This document shows, in pieces, positions 18,699 to 26,252 of a DNA stretch of 64,000 nucleotides. Numbering within the stretch: position 1 is the first letter of the stretch; every line of letters starts with the position of its first letter. The notes under the pieces are model-generated. The model saw only the letters and a list, made by a program, of their open reading frames with translations. It was not told the origin of the DNA and did no database searches. The translations under genes and the position numbers were made by a program. The DNA comes from Alphaproteobacteria bacterium US3C007 (GTDB lineage Bacteria; Pseudomonadota; Alphaproteobacteria; Rhodobacterales; Rhodobacteraceae): the NCBI GenBank assembly GCA_034423775.1, contig CP139918.1, positions 3,100,001 to 3,164,000 on the forward strand. Direction: 5' to 3'.

Positions 18699-18858
18699 AG
18701 TAAAAGCCAAAATTAAGCTAATGATGCACGAGCTGGACACGCTCATGGTTGACCTAAAGCGTTTCCCAGAGCGCCCAACAGCTCGCCAGCGGGTTGGCTC
18801 TGTTAAAAGCAAGCTAGAGGCCATTAAACGCGCGCTCACTGGCGGCAACGATGAATAG
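18685..18858 (+). CDS. Small helical phage protein
   Basis: 57 residues, mostly helix (SDEVKAKIKLMMHELDTLMV, then basic VKSKLEAIKRAL). It overlaps genes on both sides. Upstream in-frame ATGs at 18655 and 18682 are possible starts. No family recognised. Confidence 0.5.
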   Translation: MISDEVKAKIKLMMHELDTLMVDLKRFPERPTARQRVGSVKSKLEAIKRALTGGNDE

Positions 18859-19036
18859 CGCCGTCTTCATAGCAGTCGCATCTTTTAGCTCATTCGATGA
18901 GTGCGTCAGCTTTGCGCATAAATATGAGCTTTACCAAACGCTAGCAGATCAATGCGGCAAGTATGAAGCGCCAGCCAAAACCCTAGCGCCCCTCTACTCA
19001 ATCAAACCCCTACCCCGACCACAGGTGAGCAAATGA
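18851..19036 (+). CDS. Small hypothetical phage protein
   Basis: 61 residues with a hydrophobic start and a cysteine at residues 18 and 35. It overlaps both neighbours by 4-8 bases, which is the main evidence that it is translated. No family recognised. Confidence 0.45.
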   Translation: MNSAVFIAVASFSSFDECVSFAHKYELYQTLADQCGKYEAPAKTLAPLYSIKPLPRPQVSK

Positions 19037-19827
19037 CGCTTGAATTTGGCATTCACGATAACATTGAAAACGAAGATTATCACGCTGTCAAAGAAGTGCA
19101 GGGCCTGCCAGCGTTTAGCTCAAGCTTTGCCAAAACCTTTGTAAAGCAATCGCCGTATCATGCCGCCAATATGAGCGCGCCAAAAGATAGCGATGCTATG
19201 CGCAACGGGTCAGCATTGCACGCTTGGGCGCTCGAGGGCATCCCGCCACATTGCGGGCCAGAAAGCCGGGTTAAGCGCACAGAGTGGAAAGAAGCGCTAG
19301 AAACCGCTGAAGCACTCGGCACAATCGCGCTAACGCAGCGCAACTATGAGCTGGTCGAGAGCATGAACCATGCGCTCTTTAATAACCCGCATATTGCCAA
19401 CTTGCTGACAGATAAAGGCGGCTGGGCCGAGCGCTCTGTTTTCGTTGAGTTTGAGGGCATCTGCATGAAAGCGCGCCCCGACTTTTACATTCCCGAGCGC
19501 AATATGATCATAGATGTCAAAACAGCAGTCAGCGCTAAGCCAGCAGACTTTGAGCGTCAGGCGCAGTCTTTAGGCTACATATTGCAGGCGGGGTGGTACG
19601 TCATATCAATGCGTGAAGCAGGCGTTTTCATCGATCGCTTTATGTTTGCTGTTGTTCAAAACAGCGCGCCATTTGCCACCTCGCTTGTCGAAGTCGGCCA
19701 AGAAGATTTGAGCTATGCAGTCACTTTCGTTCAAGGGCTCATACCTCGAATAAAAGCGTGCCACGACGCGGGAGAATTCCCGACTGGATGGCCGCCAATT
19801 CATACAACAAATCTGGAATATATTTAA
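19033..19827 (+). CDS. RecE/exonuclease VIII-like PD-(D/E)XK exonuclease
   Basis: 264 residues, similar to the PDDEXK family at the C terminus of RecE (DUF3799-like). The catalytic set is visible: H63 in SALHAW, D150 in ARPDFY, D161 and K163 in DVKTA, and Q/Y in QAQSLGYILQAGWY. It would resect 5' ends for phage recombination. It is directly followed by an ssDNA-binding protein, a common exonuclease-plus-SSB pairing in phages. Confidence 0.8.
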   Translation: MTLEFGIHDNIENEDYHAVKEVQGLPAFSSSFAKTFVKQSPYHAANMSAPKDSDAMRNGSALHAWALEGIPPHCGPESRVKRTEWKEALETAEALGTIALTQRNYELVESMNHALFNNPHIANLLTDKGGWAERSVFVEFEGICMKARPDFYIPERNMIIDVKTAVSAKPADFERQAQSLGYILQAGWYVISMREAGVFIDRFMFAVVQNSAPFATSLVEVGQEDLSYAVTFVQGLIPRIKACHDAGEFPTGWPPIHTTNLEYI

Positions 19828-19840
19828 CAGGAGAGCTGCA

Positions 19841-20464
19841 ATGGCCAACCCCGATTTTAAAGAAGATAAATATAGAGGCGTCTTTCAGTGGATACACTTA
19901 GACAAGCCGTTTGCGTTTAACAGCATGGAAGGCAAAAGCGTTGCTGTCGAGCCAAACACCGCTGGCGCTAAGTATTCTATAAGCTGGCTATTAAGCGCAG
20001 AAGATGGCGCTGAGTTTGAGCAAAAGTGCATCGAGCATTTCAACGCGCGCAAAGCCGAAAACAAACAGATTAAAACTGACTTTGGCGCAGTTCACGGTCT
20101 GAAAAAGAATGATGACGGAACTTGGAGCGTGACAGCATCGCGCAAAGCCATGAACGCTAAAGGCGAGCTAAGCAAACCAAAGGTCATCGATGGCTACCAA
20201 AGCGAGCTGCATGACCTCGATCTGTGGGATGGCTCGCGCGGCACTGCTAAAATCAGCCTCTACCCTGCCCCAAACCCTTCTACAAAAAAGTGGGGCATCT
20301 CCATCAATCTGCTCGCAGTGCAAATCATGGAAGCGGTCAAAGGCGGCGCAGATAACGACTTTGAAAAGCTAGAAGCGCCAGCCGAGCAAGATCCCTTTGG
20401 CTTACCGCCAGCAGCGCAAACAAGCGCCGCCGGGAGCGATCTGAATGACGAAATACCGTTTTAA
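19841..20464 (+). CDS. Phage single-stranded DNA-binding protein (gp2.5/DUF2815-like)
   Basis: 207 residues. An OB-fold-like beta-rich body (YRGVFQWIHL, AKISLYPAPNP) is followed by a low-complexity linker and an acidic tail ending DLNDEIPF. That tail copies the SSB C-terminal tip used to recruit replication and repair partners. An AGGAG site precedes the ATG. The position after the RecE-like exonuclease supports a joint recombination/replication role. Membership of DUF2815 is inferred from size, position and tail. Confidence 0.75.
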   Translation: MANPDFKEDKYRGVFQWIHLDKPFAFNSMEGKSVAVEPNTAGAKYSISWLLSAEDGAEFEQKCIEHFNARKAENKQIKTDFGAVHGLKKNDDGTWSVTASRKAMNAKGELSKPKVIDGYQSELHDLDLWDGSRGTAKISLYPAPNPSTKKWGISINLLAVQIMEAVKGGADNDFEKLEAPAEQDPFGLPPAAQTSAAGSDLNDEIPF

Positions 20465-20476
20465 GGAGTGGGAGCT

Positions 20477-20785
20477 ATGAAGCATCAGGACAAACAAAAA
20501 ATAAAAAGCAAAGACAAGCTTGTTGGCGCATTTGCAGTTTCTTGGGCTGGCGCAGCAGAAGAAAGCTCGCCGCATAACCAAATGCAAATTTTGGAAATCG
20601 TAGGGGACTACGTTTTAGTGCAGTATTTTAGTTGGGTCATGGGTGAGCCAACGACTTGTGGCCTGCGTTCTCTAGAAGATATTTATCGGGATAATTGGAC
20701 GATTTTCCTCGATAACGAATACTTCATTTGGTGGATGGATGAGAATGTTCACAAGCCAAATCGGGAAAAAAATAAAGCCAGCTAA
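20477..20785 (+). CDS. Hypothetical early phage protein
   Basis: 102 residues, with a lysine-rich start and a tryptophan-rich body (FIWWMDEN). AAGGAG lies 8 bases before the ATG, which is preferred over an in-frame GTG at 20468 inside the ribosome site. It may bind nucleic acid; no family recognised. Confidence 0.6.
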   Translation: MKHQDKQKIKSKDKLVGAFAVSWAGAAEESSPHNQMQILEIVGDYVLVQYFSWVMGEPTTCGLRSLEDIYRDNWTIFLDNEYFIWWMDENVHKPNREKNKAS

Positions 20786-20788
20786 TTC

Positions 20789-21190
20789 ATGAACAAGCCT
20801 AACCTCATCCAGAAAGTAGCAAGCAAAACGCATATGAAAATTGCGCGCTGCATTGTCTACGCACTCACTCTGGGTGAGGCAGACGGCTGGCTCGATTTTA
20901 GAGCAATAGTCAAAGCCAAGCTCTCAGAAAAAGAACGCGCTTCATTAGCTTACGCAGCACTGCTGTCGCTCGATGAAGAAACGCGCGAGCTGGTTTGCGA
21001 GAATGCTTTTGAACCAAGCCCGCTTAACAGCGAGCCAATGCCACCAGCGTTTGAATTGCTGGATGAAGCAAAATGGTGGGCAGCAAAAGCAACACGGGAG
21101 GAAAAGGAAGTGTACATCATGAGCATCTACAGCCACATGACGCCAGAACGGCAAGCTGCCTTTACCGCTTACATTAAGGCAGCAGCATGA
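20789..21190 (+). CDS. Hypothetical early phage protein
   Basis: 133 residues, predicted all-helical. It overlaps the helicase start by 4 bases (ATGA). That coupling suggests a replication accessory role such as helicase loading, which is inference only. Confidence 0.6.
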   Translation: MNKPNLIQKVASKTHMKIARCIVYALTLGEADGWLDFRAIVKAKLSEKERASLAYAALLSLDEETRELVCENAFEPSPLNSEPMPPAFELLDEAKWWAAKATREEKEVYIMSIYSHMTPERQAAFTAYIKAAA

Positions 21191-22317
21191 CAACCGATTT
21201 TCAAACACTAGGCGAGTTCTTCAATGACAGCAGAAGCGCTGACGAATTTGCCGACGAAAAGCCAAATATCTTCATCAATGCCGCCAGCTTTGGCGATCGA
21301 GATGTGCCGCATAGAGGCTGGCTAATAAATGGCATGATCCCTAGCAATACCGTCACGCTTCTAAGCGGCGATGGCGGTACAGGCAAAAGCCTGCTCGCGC
21401 TACAGCTCGCAATAGCAGTCGCAGCACCTGACAATAAGCTAGATTGGCTCGGCAGAAAGCCAGACCAAGGACGCGTGCTTTATGTGGGCGCAGAAGATGA
21501 CGCAGATGAAATGCATCGCCGCATCAATGACATCATAGGCTTTCGCCCCGGCATCGATTGGCCAGATCTAAGCGGGCTGGAGATCGCCAATCTGGCAGAA
21601 CGTGACGCCCTGCTTGCAGTTCTAAACACACGCCAAAACACGCTATCGCCAAGCCAGCTCTATTTAGACATCAAGCAACGCGTAGAAGAAACACAGCCAA
21701 CGCTAGTCGTGCTAGATACGCTGGCAGACTTCTTTGGCGGGAATGAAAGCGATCGCGCACAAGTGCGTCAATTCATTGCCCAATTACGCACGCTATGCAT
21801 CAAACAACAGACAACCATGCTGCTGCTCAGCCACCCTAGCCTAAGCGGTATGGCAAGCGGCAGCGGGCTGTCAGGCAGCACTGCATGGAACGGCTCAGTG
21901 CGCTCTCGCTTATACATGACGCGCGTGATCGAAGATGGCGAGGAAGCCGACAAAAACTTACGCAAGCTTACGGTCATGAAATCAAATTATGGCGCAACAG
22001 GTGACGGCGTTTTCATGAGGTGGGAAGAGGGCTACTTTCATGCTGAAGCCGAGGAAGCAGGATTAGATAGAGTGGCGCTAGAGGCCAAGGAAAACCGCGT
22101 GTTCCTAAGCTTGCTCGATGATTGCATAGGCCAAGGGCGCGATCTGTTCCCTAAAAATATCCACACAACCTTCAGCATGATGCCTGCAAGAGAAGGCGTA
22201 ACCAAGAGCCAGTTTAGACGCGCGTTTGAAAGATTGCTCGCAGATGGCGCAATCAGATTGCAAGAAGATGGGCCGCCAAGTAAGCGCAGAAAGCTGGTTC
22301 AGAGGGCAATATCATGA
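21187..22317 (+). CDS. RepA-type hexameric replicative helicase (AAA_25)
   Basis: 376 residues of the RecA-fold RepA/AAA_25 group. Walker A is GDGGTGKS at residues 61-68, with a Walker B-like VVLDTLADFF near 178-187. Then come LLLSHPS and the glycine/serine-rich GSGLSGSTAWNGSVRSR arginine-finger region. The C-terminal 80 residues look like a winged helix (KSQFRRAFERLLADG). It probably unwinds the phage origin. The pyrimidine-rich repeat tract that follows at 22317-22500 is a candidate site of action. Confidence 0.85.
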   Translation: MTTDFQTLGEFFNDSRSADEFADEKPNIFINAASFGDRDVPHRGWLINGMIPSNTVTLLSGDGGTGKSLLALQLAIAVAAPDNKLDWLGRKPDQGRVLYVGAEDDADEMHRRINDIIGFRPGIDWPDLSGLEIANLAERDALLAVLNTRQNTLSPSQLYLDIKQRVEETQPTLVVLDTLADFFGGNESDRAQVRQFIAQLRTLCIKQQTTMLLLSHPSLSGMASGSGLSGSTAWNGSVRSRLYMTRVIEDGEEADKNLRKLTVMKSNYGATGDGVFMRWEEGYFHAEAEEAGLDRVALEAKENRVFLSLLDDCIGQGRDLFPKNIHTTFSMMPAREGVTKSQFRRAFERLLADGAIRLQEDGPPSKRRKLVQRAIS

Positions 22318-22511
22318 CCTTCGTTTCCCCTACTTTTCCTACGTTTCCCCTACCTAACCCCTTCGTAACCCCTACTTTTCCCCCCTCAAAAAAGGGCCAA
22401 AAAGCTTCGTTTCCCCTACCTAACCCCTACTTTACCCCTGCTCTTCTCCACCCCCCATACCCCCCTGTTAGGAAAGCCCCCCGCTGGGGGCGCGGGGCCT
22501 TCCAATGTTAA
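22314..22511 (+). CDS. Doubtful proline/phenylalanine-rich reading frame
   Basis: 65 residues read through the pyrimidine-rich repeat. Start and stop overlap the neighbouring genes (ATGA junction), which favours translation. The composition is what any frame through CCCCTAC repeats would give. Listed so that the stretch is accounted for. Confidence 0.25.
   Translation: MTFVSPTFPTFPLPNPFVTPTFPPSKKGQKASFPLPNPYFTPALLHPPYPPVRKAPRWGRGAFQC
22317..22500. repeat. Pyrimidine-rich repeat tract, possible replication origin
   Basis: The top strand is almost all C and T for about 140 bases, with CGTTTCCCCTAC three times (22322-22333, 22342-22353, 22408-22419). The last two are followed by CTAACCCCT. The tract ends in a hairpin GCCCCC-CGCT-GGGGGC (22476-22491). 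It directly follows the RepA-type helicase gene. Iterated sites plus strong strand bias fit an origin or primer site. Confidence 0.5.
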
Positions 22512-22834
22512 GGGTTAAAACAGAAAAAGTTGAAGCCTATCTTAGAGGCTTTGGCTTCGCTGCCAAAGTAGCTCTGCGCAAAAAGCAGAAGCGCAAGCTT
22601 GGCCCTTCTAAGGATTTTGCAGATCTTTCAGTTGAGCAGCTTCGTGCCGCACTTCGCAGCATTACCTCGCTGGACGAGCTTGAGGGTTTGGCGAATAGGA
22701 AGCGTTATCTCTCAGCGCAACATCTTCGCGGCTGGTCTGATGCACAAGTGAAAATCATTCTTGAGCGAAAGGCTGAGATTATTTCTGCGCAGCGCAGCAA
22801 GGCGCGAGAACTGAGCGTGATCGATGATTACTAA
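22505..22834 (+). CDS. Hypothetical basic phage protein
   Basis: 109 residues, lysine/arginine-rich first third (VALRKKQKRKLG), helical remainder. It is probably nucleic-acid binding; no family recognised. Base composition returns to normal here after the repeat tract. Confidence 0.6.
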   Translation: MLRVKTEKVEAYLRGFGFAAKVALRKKQKRKLGPSKDFADLSVEQLRAALRSITSLDELEGLANRKRYLSAQHLRGWSDAQVKIILERKAEIISAQRSKARELSVIDDY

Positions 22835-22853
22835 ATTAACCATGAGGCAAAGC

Positions 22854-23141
22854 ATGAGCATTAAGAATTATGACAATAGGCGCACCACGATTGCGCTTGA
22901 GGCCATCGAGCTTATCAATGGCGACAGACAGGCGATATACGGGCCACCCAGTGAGAATATGGGCAGACTGGCTGATAGGTGGTCACAACGCGTTGGCCGC
23001 TATCTAGCGCCCTCTGAGGCGGCGCTGATGCTAGTTGACCTTAAACTCTCGCGGCTGATGCACACGCCAGATGAAGACGGCTACCGGGATGCAATCGGTT
23101 ATCTAGCCATCGCAGCAGAACTGGCAGAGCAAGAGCAGTGA
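22854..23141 (+). CDS. DUF6378-like phage protein
   Basis: 95 residues. The segment INGDRQAIYGPPSENM and the later LVDLKLSRLMHTPDEDGYRD match a small conserved phage family that I recall as DUF6378, MazG-like in pattern. It may act on nucleotides. GAGG precedes the ATG at 22854; in-frame ATGs at 22824 and 22842 are alternatives. Confidence 0.65.
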   Translation: MSIKNYDNRRTTIALEAIELINGDRQAIYGPPSENMGRLADRWSQRVGRYLAPSEAALMLVDLKLSRLMHTPDEDGYRDAIGYLAIAAELAEQEQ

Positions 23142-23344
23142 GAGTTTCTAAGCCTCGCAAGCGCTGGTCTGAGAACCAAGTCAGATTGCAGATATTAAAG
23201 CAGGCCAAAGCTTACGGCTCTGACAAGCCTGTCACATTACCTAAACCACCTTGGGAGCAAACCAATGAAAGATCAGATGCTAACGCGCCTGCGCAATCAC
23301 AATTGGCGCAAGACTATGCTAGTCGCTCACGATCAGGCGATTGA
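23138..23344 (+). CDS. Small basic phage protein
   Basis: 68 residues, GTG start overlapping the previous stop (GTGA). The basic N terminus (SKPRKRWSENQVRLQILKQA) looks DNA- or RNA-binding. It overlaps the next gene by 80 bases in another frame, which lowers confidence. Confidence 0.4.
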   Translation: MRVSKPRKRWSENQVRLQILKQAKAYGSDKPVTLPKPPWEQTNERSDANAPAQSQLAQDYASRSRSGD

Positions 23345-23807
23345 GGATCTTAGGCTAAACGCAACGCTTGAGGACTATCATTTAGCTTGGGCGCTGCTCA
23401 AAGAGGCGGCAAAGGTTTCGCGCGTTGCATATTCAGCGCCGCCAGCGTCTGGCTACCCGACAAGCTCATCAATGCCTGACAGCGTTGACGATGTAACGCA
23501 GTGGCAGATGATCAGCGCTTATCTTCAAGGCCAGCTCAGTTCTTTGCCTGAGATGAAAAGCAGGCCACCAAAGCCATCAGCCGAGGAAGTAGATAGAGCA
23601 GCGTTGATTTTGCATTTGTGGCATCACTATGCCTTGGCTCGCAAAGGTGACAAATCACGCATGAAAAAAGCTGTCTATATGAAGGCTAGCGGCATTAGGC
23701 CAAAGCGCATATCGGCTATCACCGGCATGACTGTGCCACAGCTTGCGCGCGCTAGAATTGAGGCGTCAGAAGACATTTATGACCAAATAATTCGATTTGC
23801 GAGATAG
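23265..23807 (+). CDS. Hypothetical phage protein with C-terminal HTH-like segment
   Basis: 180 residues. The C-terminal part (KASGIRPKRISAITGMTVPQ) reads like a helix-turn-helix. It is the last gene before a terminator and the packaging genes, a usual place for a late-gene activator or antiterminator. That role is inferred from position only. A GGGAGC ribosome site precedes the ATG. Confidence 0.6.
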   Translation: MKDQMLTRLRNHNWRKTMLVAHDQAIEDLRLNATLEDYHLAWALLKEAAKVSRVAYSAPPASGYPTSSSMPDSVDDVTQWQMISAYLQGQLSSLPEMKSRPPKPSAEEVDRAALILHLWHHYALARKGDKSRMKKAVYMKASGIRPKRISAITGMTVPQLARARIEASEDIYDQIIRFAR

Positions 23808-23901
23808 GGCTTGATTAATCGTTTTTTAACCCCTCAGATATATACAATCGCAAGTGTTGTGGTTGTTTCATATATCCTCCCAGATATTTCGACATACTGG
23901 C

Positions 23902-23947
23902 CCTGCTCTAAATGTTTTTCTCCATTCATAACTGAGCAGGGCTTTTT
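23902..23947 (+). terminator. Terminator closing the early operon
   Basis: CCCTGCTC and GAGCAGGG pair across a loop of about 25 bases, followed by CTTTTTTC just before the HNH gene. It separates early genes from packaging genes. Confidence 0.75.
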
Positions 23948-23949
23948 TC

Positions 23950-24297
23950 ATGCGTGATGATCGTAGCGCAGAAGCCGCACACTACCGGCGACTGTACGCA
24001 CAGAGACAATGGCGACACTTACGCAAGCAAGTGCTGCTTCGCGACCTTTACCGCTGCCAGCATCCGGGCTGCGGTAAGCATCTGACAGGTGGGCGCTCGC
24101 ATCACAGCAGCGCAGTTGTACACCATATTAAAGCTCACAAAGGTGATCTTGATTTGTTTTATGACGCCAGCAATCTGCAATCGGTTTGCTGGTCTTGTCA
24201 CTCTGGCGCTATCCAAAGCGAGGAAGCGCTTGGCTACGACACAACGATTGGGCCTGATGGATGGCCTACAGATCCCGCTCACCCTAGCGTCAAATAG
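23950..24297 (+). CDS. HNH endonuclease next to terminase
   Basis: 115 residues. Two zinc knuckles (C36/C41 and C80/C83) frame the HNH core: VVHHIKAHKG (57-66) and N75 in DASNLQSVCWSCH. HNH enzymes beside the terminase genes assist cos cleavage in HK97-type phages. The candidate cos site follows immediately. Confidence 0.9.
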   Translation: MRDDRSAEAAHYRRLYAQRQWRHLRKQVLLRDLYRCQHPGCGKHLTGGRSHHSSAVVHHIKAHKGDLDLFYDASNLQSVCWSCHSGAIQSEEALGYDTTIGPDGWPTDPAHPSVK

Positions 24298-24330
24298 ACC
24301 GGGGGGTGGTCGCAGAACAAACGCTGCGAC
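24298..24330. other. Candidate cos packaging site
   Basis: A CCGGGGGGTGG run immediately after the HNH gene is followed by a perfect 7-bp inverted repeat, GTCGCAG (24309-24315) and CTGCGAC (24324-24330). Position between HNH and small terminase is typical for cos. Not proven. Confidence 0.4.
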
Positions 24331-24391
24331 ATGCAAACCGGCGGGCGTACCCTTACTTTTTTGCGTTTACGGAAAACGCCAGCGGATTTTT

Positions 24392-24865
24392 ATGAGTCAA
24401 AAGAAAAGAGCAGATAAAAACAGCGCAACTGCTGCGGTTCAAGGCTTCAAGGGCGCAATTGATGCTGTACCCCTTCCAGAAGGGATTGAGCTTAGATCAG
24501 ACCTTGAACACACAATTTGGGGCCAGTTCACCCGCGCGCGCGCACGCGAGGATTGGCGTGATTTAGATTTGCTGTTGCTTGCCAAAGTTGTTCGAATGGA
24601 AGCGGATATAAGGCAACACCAAGAAACGCTCGATCGCTCAGGGGTGTTGATACAAAACAAACGCGGCACGCTTGTCGCCAACCCTTTGTTGTCGGTTGTC
24701 GATACGCTTGAGCGCCGACAGCTCGCAGTAATCAGATCAATGTCACTTAATCAGCTTGCATCCGATCCGAGAACAATAAACGGCGCGGCACAAGCAGAGA
24801 GTCAGTCAAGGAACTTGATGGAAACTTTTAAAAACCAAGGCTTGATCGCCATGCCGGTAAATTAA
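24392..24865 (+). CDS. Terminase small subunit (P27-like)
   Basis: 157 residues. Helical body with NPLLSVVDTLERRQLAVIRS, the conserved region of P27-type small terminases, which bind the packaging site and regulate the large subunit. Starts at ATG 24392; the frame is open further upstream across the cos candidate. Followed 2 bases later by the methyltransferase. Confidence 0.75.
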   Translation: MSQKKRADKNSATAAVQGFKGAIDAVPLPEGIELRSDLEHTIWGQFTRARAREDWRDLDLLLLAKVVRMEADIRQHQETLDRSGVLIQNKRGTLVANPLLSVVDTLERRQLAVIRSMSLNQLASDPRTINGAAQAESQSRNLMETFKNQGLIAMPVN

Positions 24866-24867
24866 AA

Positions 24868-26058
24868 ATGGATTTTTTTGATCATAAAATCGTCAGCGTT
24901 TCTGACCTGATCCCATATGTTTTGAACAGCCGGTCACATAGCGACGAGCAAGTTGCACAAATTGCGTCATCCATTCGCGAGTTTGGTTTTACAAACCCGG
25001 TGCTGGTAGATGCTGACAATAATTTAATTGCGGGTCACGGTAGAGTTTTGGCGGCACGCAAAATTAATTTGGAAACTGTGCCTGCGATTGTGGTTACTGG
25101 CCTCGATGATAGAAAGCGCCGAGCGCTTGTTATTGCCGACAATAAACTTGCGCTTAATGCAGATTGGGATGAGGCGGCGCTGCGAGTTGAGCTTAAGGAT
25201 CTGGCTGGTGACTTTGGTGAGCTGATGGGCTTTAGCGAAGATGAGCTTGTAAGCCTTTTAAAGCAAGATGCCTCTGAGGGTTTAACTGACGAAGACGCAG
25301 TTCCAGACGCTCCAGAGCAGCCGGTAACGGTTGAGGGTGATGTTTGGGTGCTTGGCAACCACAGGCTCATGTGCGGCGACAGTACAAGCATTGATGCGGT
25401 GGAAAATCTAATGGATGGTAAAGCTGTTGATATGGTTTTTACCGACCCGCCATATAATGTTTCTTTTAACGGTCGCAGCGGAAAGCATGATGTAATTAAA
25501 AATGACAATTTGTCTGAGCAAGATTTTTCAGATTTTATTGAGGGTACGATAGCCACCATAAAAGCTGTAAACCCTGCGGTTTATTACATTTGGTGTAATT
25601 GGAACTTTTACGGAATTTTGCAAGGTAAGTTAGACTATAAGACGTGCATAGTTTGGGCGAAAAATGTCTTTGGAATGGGCAGCGGATATAGGCATCAACA
25701 TGAATTTTGTCTGTTTAACGGTAAAATTGACGAAACAATAAAGAACGAAAGCGATCTTTGGTCTGTTAAAAAAGATCATGGATATGTGCATCCTACGCAA
25801 AAGCCCGTTGAGCTTTCAGTGCGTGCCTTTGGCAACCATATAAAATTGTTAGACGTCTTGGATTTATTTGGTGGTTCTGGCTCGACAATGATTGGTGCAG
25901 AGCAAACTGGACGCAACTGTTATATGATGGAGCTTGATCCAAAATATTGCGATGTGATTATACAGCGCTGGCAGGACTATACTGGTAAGCAGGCGGCGTT
26001 AGAGGCCACGGGCCAAAAATATGACGAGCTGACTTTGGATCGATGCAAAGCCGCTTAA
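24868..26058 (+). CDS. ParB-like domain fused to adenine-type DNA methyltransferase
   Basis: 396 residues. Residues 1-130 are a ParB/Srx-like domain (EFGFTNPVLVD, IAGHGRVLAA). Then a beta-class methyltransferase has DPPY at 193-196 before the AdoMet motif FGGSGST at 334-340, with HPTQKP just ahead. DPPY points to N6-adenine. Probably protects phage DNA from host restriction, or marks the packaging region. No partner restriction enzyme is seen. Such fusions are common beside terminases in marine phages. Confidence 0.9.
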   Translation: MDFFDHKIVSVSDLIPYVLNSRSHSDEQVAQIASSIREFGFTNPVLVDADNNLIAGHGRVLAARKINLETVPAIVVTGLDDRKRRALVIADNKLALNADWDEAALRVELKDLAGDFGELMGFSEDELVSLLKQDASEGLTDEDAVPDAPEQPVTVEGDVWVLGNHRLMCGDSTSIDAVENLMDGKAVDMVFTDPPYNVSFNGRSGKHDVIKNDNLSEQDFSDFIEGTIATIKAVNPAVYYIWCNWNFYGILQGKLDYKTCIVWAKNVFGMGSGYRHQHEFCLFNGKIDETIKNESDLWSVKKDHGYVHPTQKPVELSVRAFGNHIKLLDVLDLFGGSGSTMIGAEQTGRNCYMMELDPKYCDVIIQRWQDYTGKQAALEATGQKYDELTLDRCKAA

Positions 26059-26252
26059 TGAGTGCGCTTGAGGCGTTCTGCAACATTTTGGTCGGCTATC
26101 TTGTAGCAGTTGCAGCCAACTTGGTTGTGCTGCCACTTTTTGGTTACGCAGTCTCTTTATTGGATGGCTTTGCGATCGGTTTAATATTTACGCTGATCAG
26201 CTTAGTGCGAAGTTATCTTTTAAGGCGTTTGTTTAATAGTTTGCCTACATGA
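26043..26252 (+). CDS. Small two-helix membrane protein (DUF7220-like)
   Basis: 69 residues with two hydrophobic helices (about 15-35 and 42-60) and the ending SYLLRRLFN. This pattern recurs next to terminases in proteobacterial prophages. Function unknown. Overlaps the methyltransferase stop and the TerL start. Confidence 0.75.
   Translation: MQSRLMSALEAFCNILVGYLVAVAANLVVLPLFGYAVSLLDGFAIGLIFTLISLVRSYLLRRLFNSLPT

Noticed and set aside
25035..25559. 174-residue antisense frame inside the methyltransferase gene
   Set aside because: Serine-rich shadow of a well-conserved enzyme; no supporting signals.
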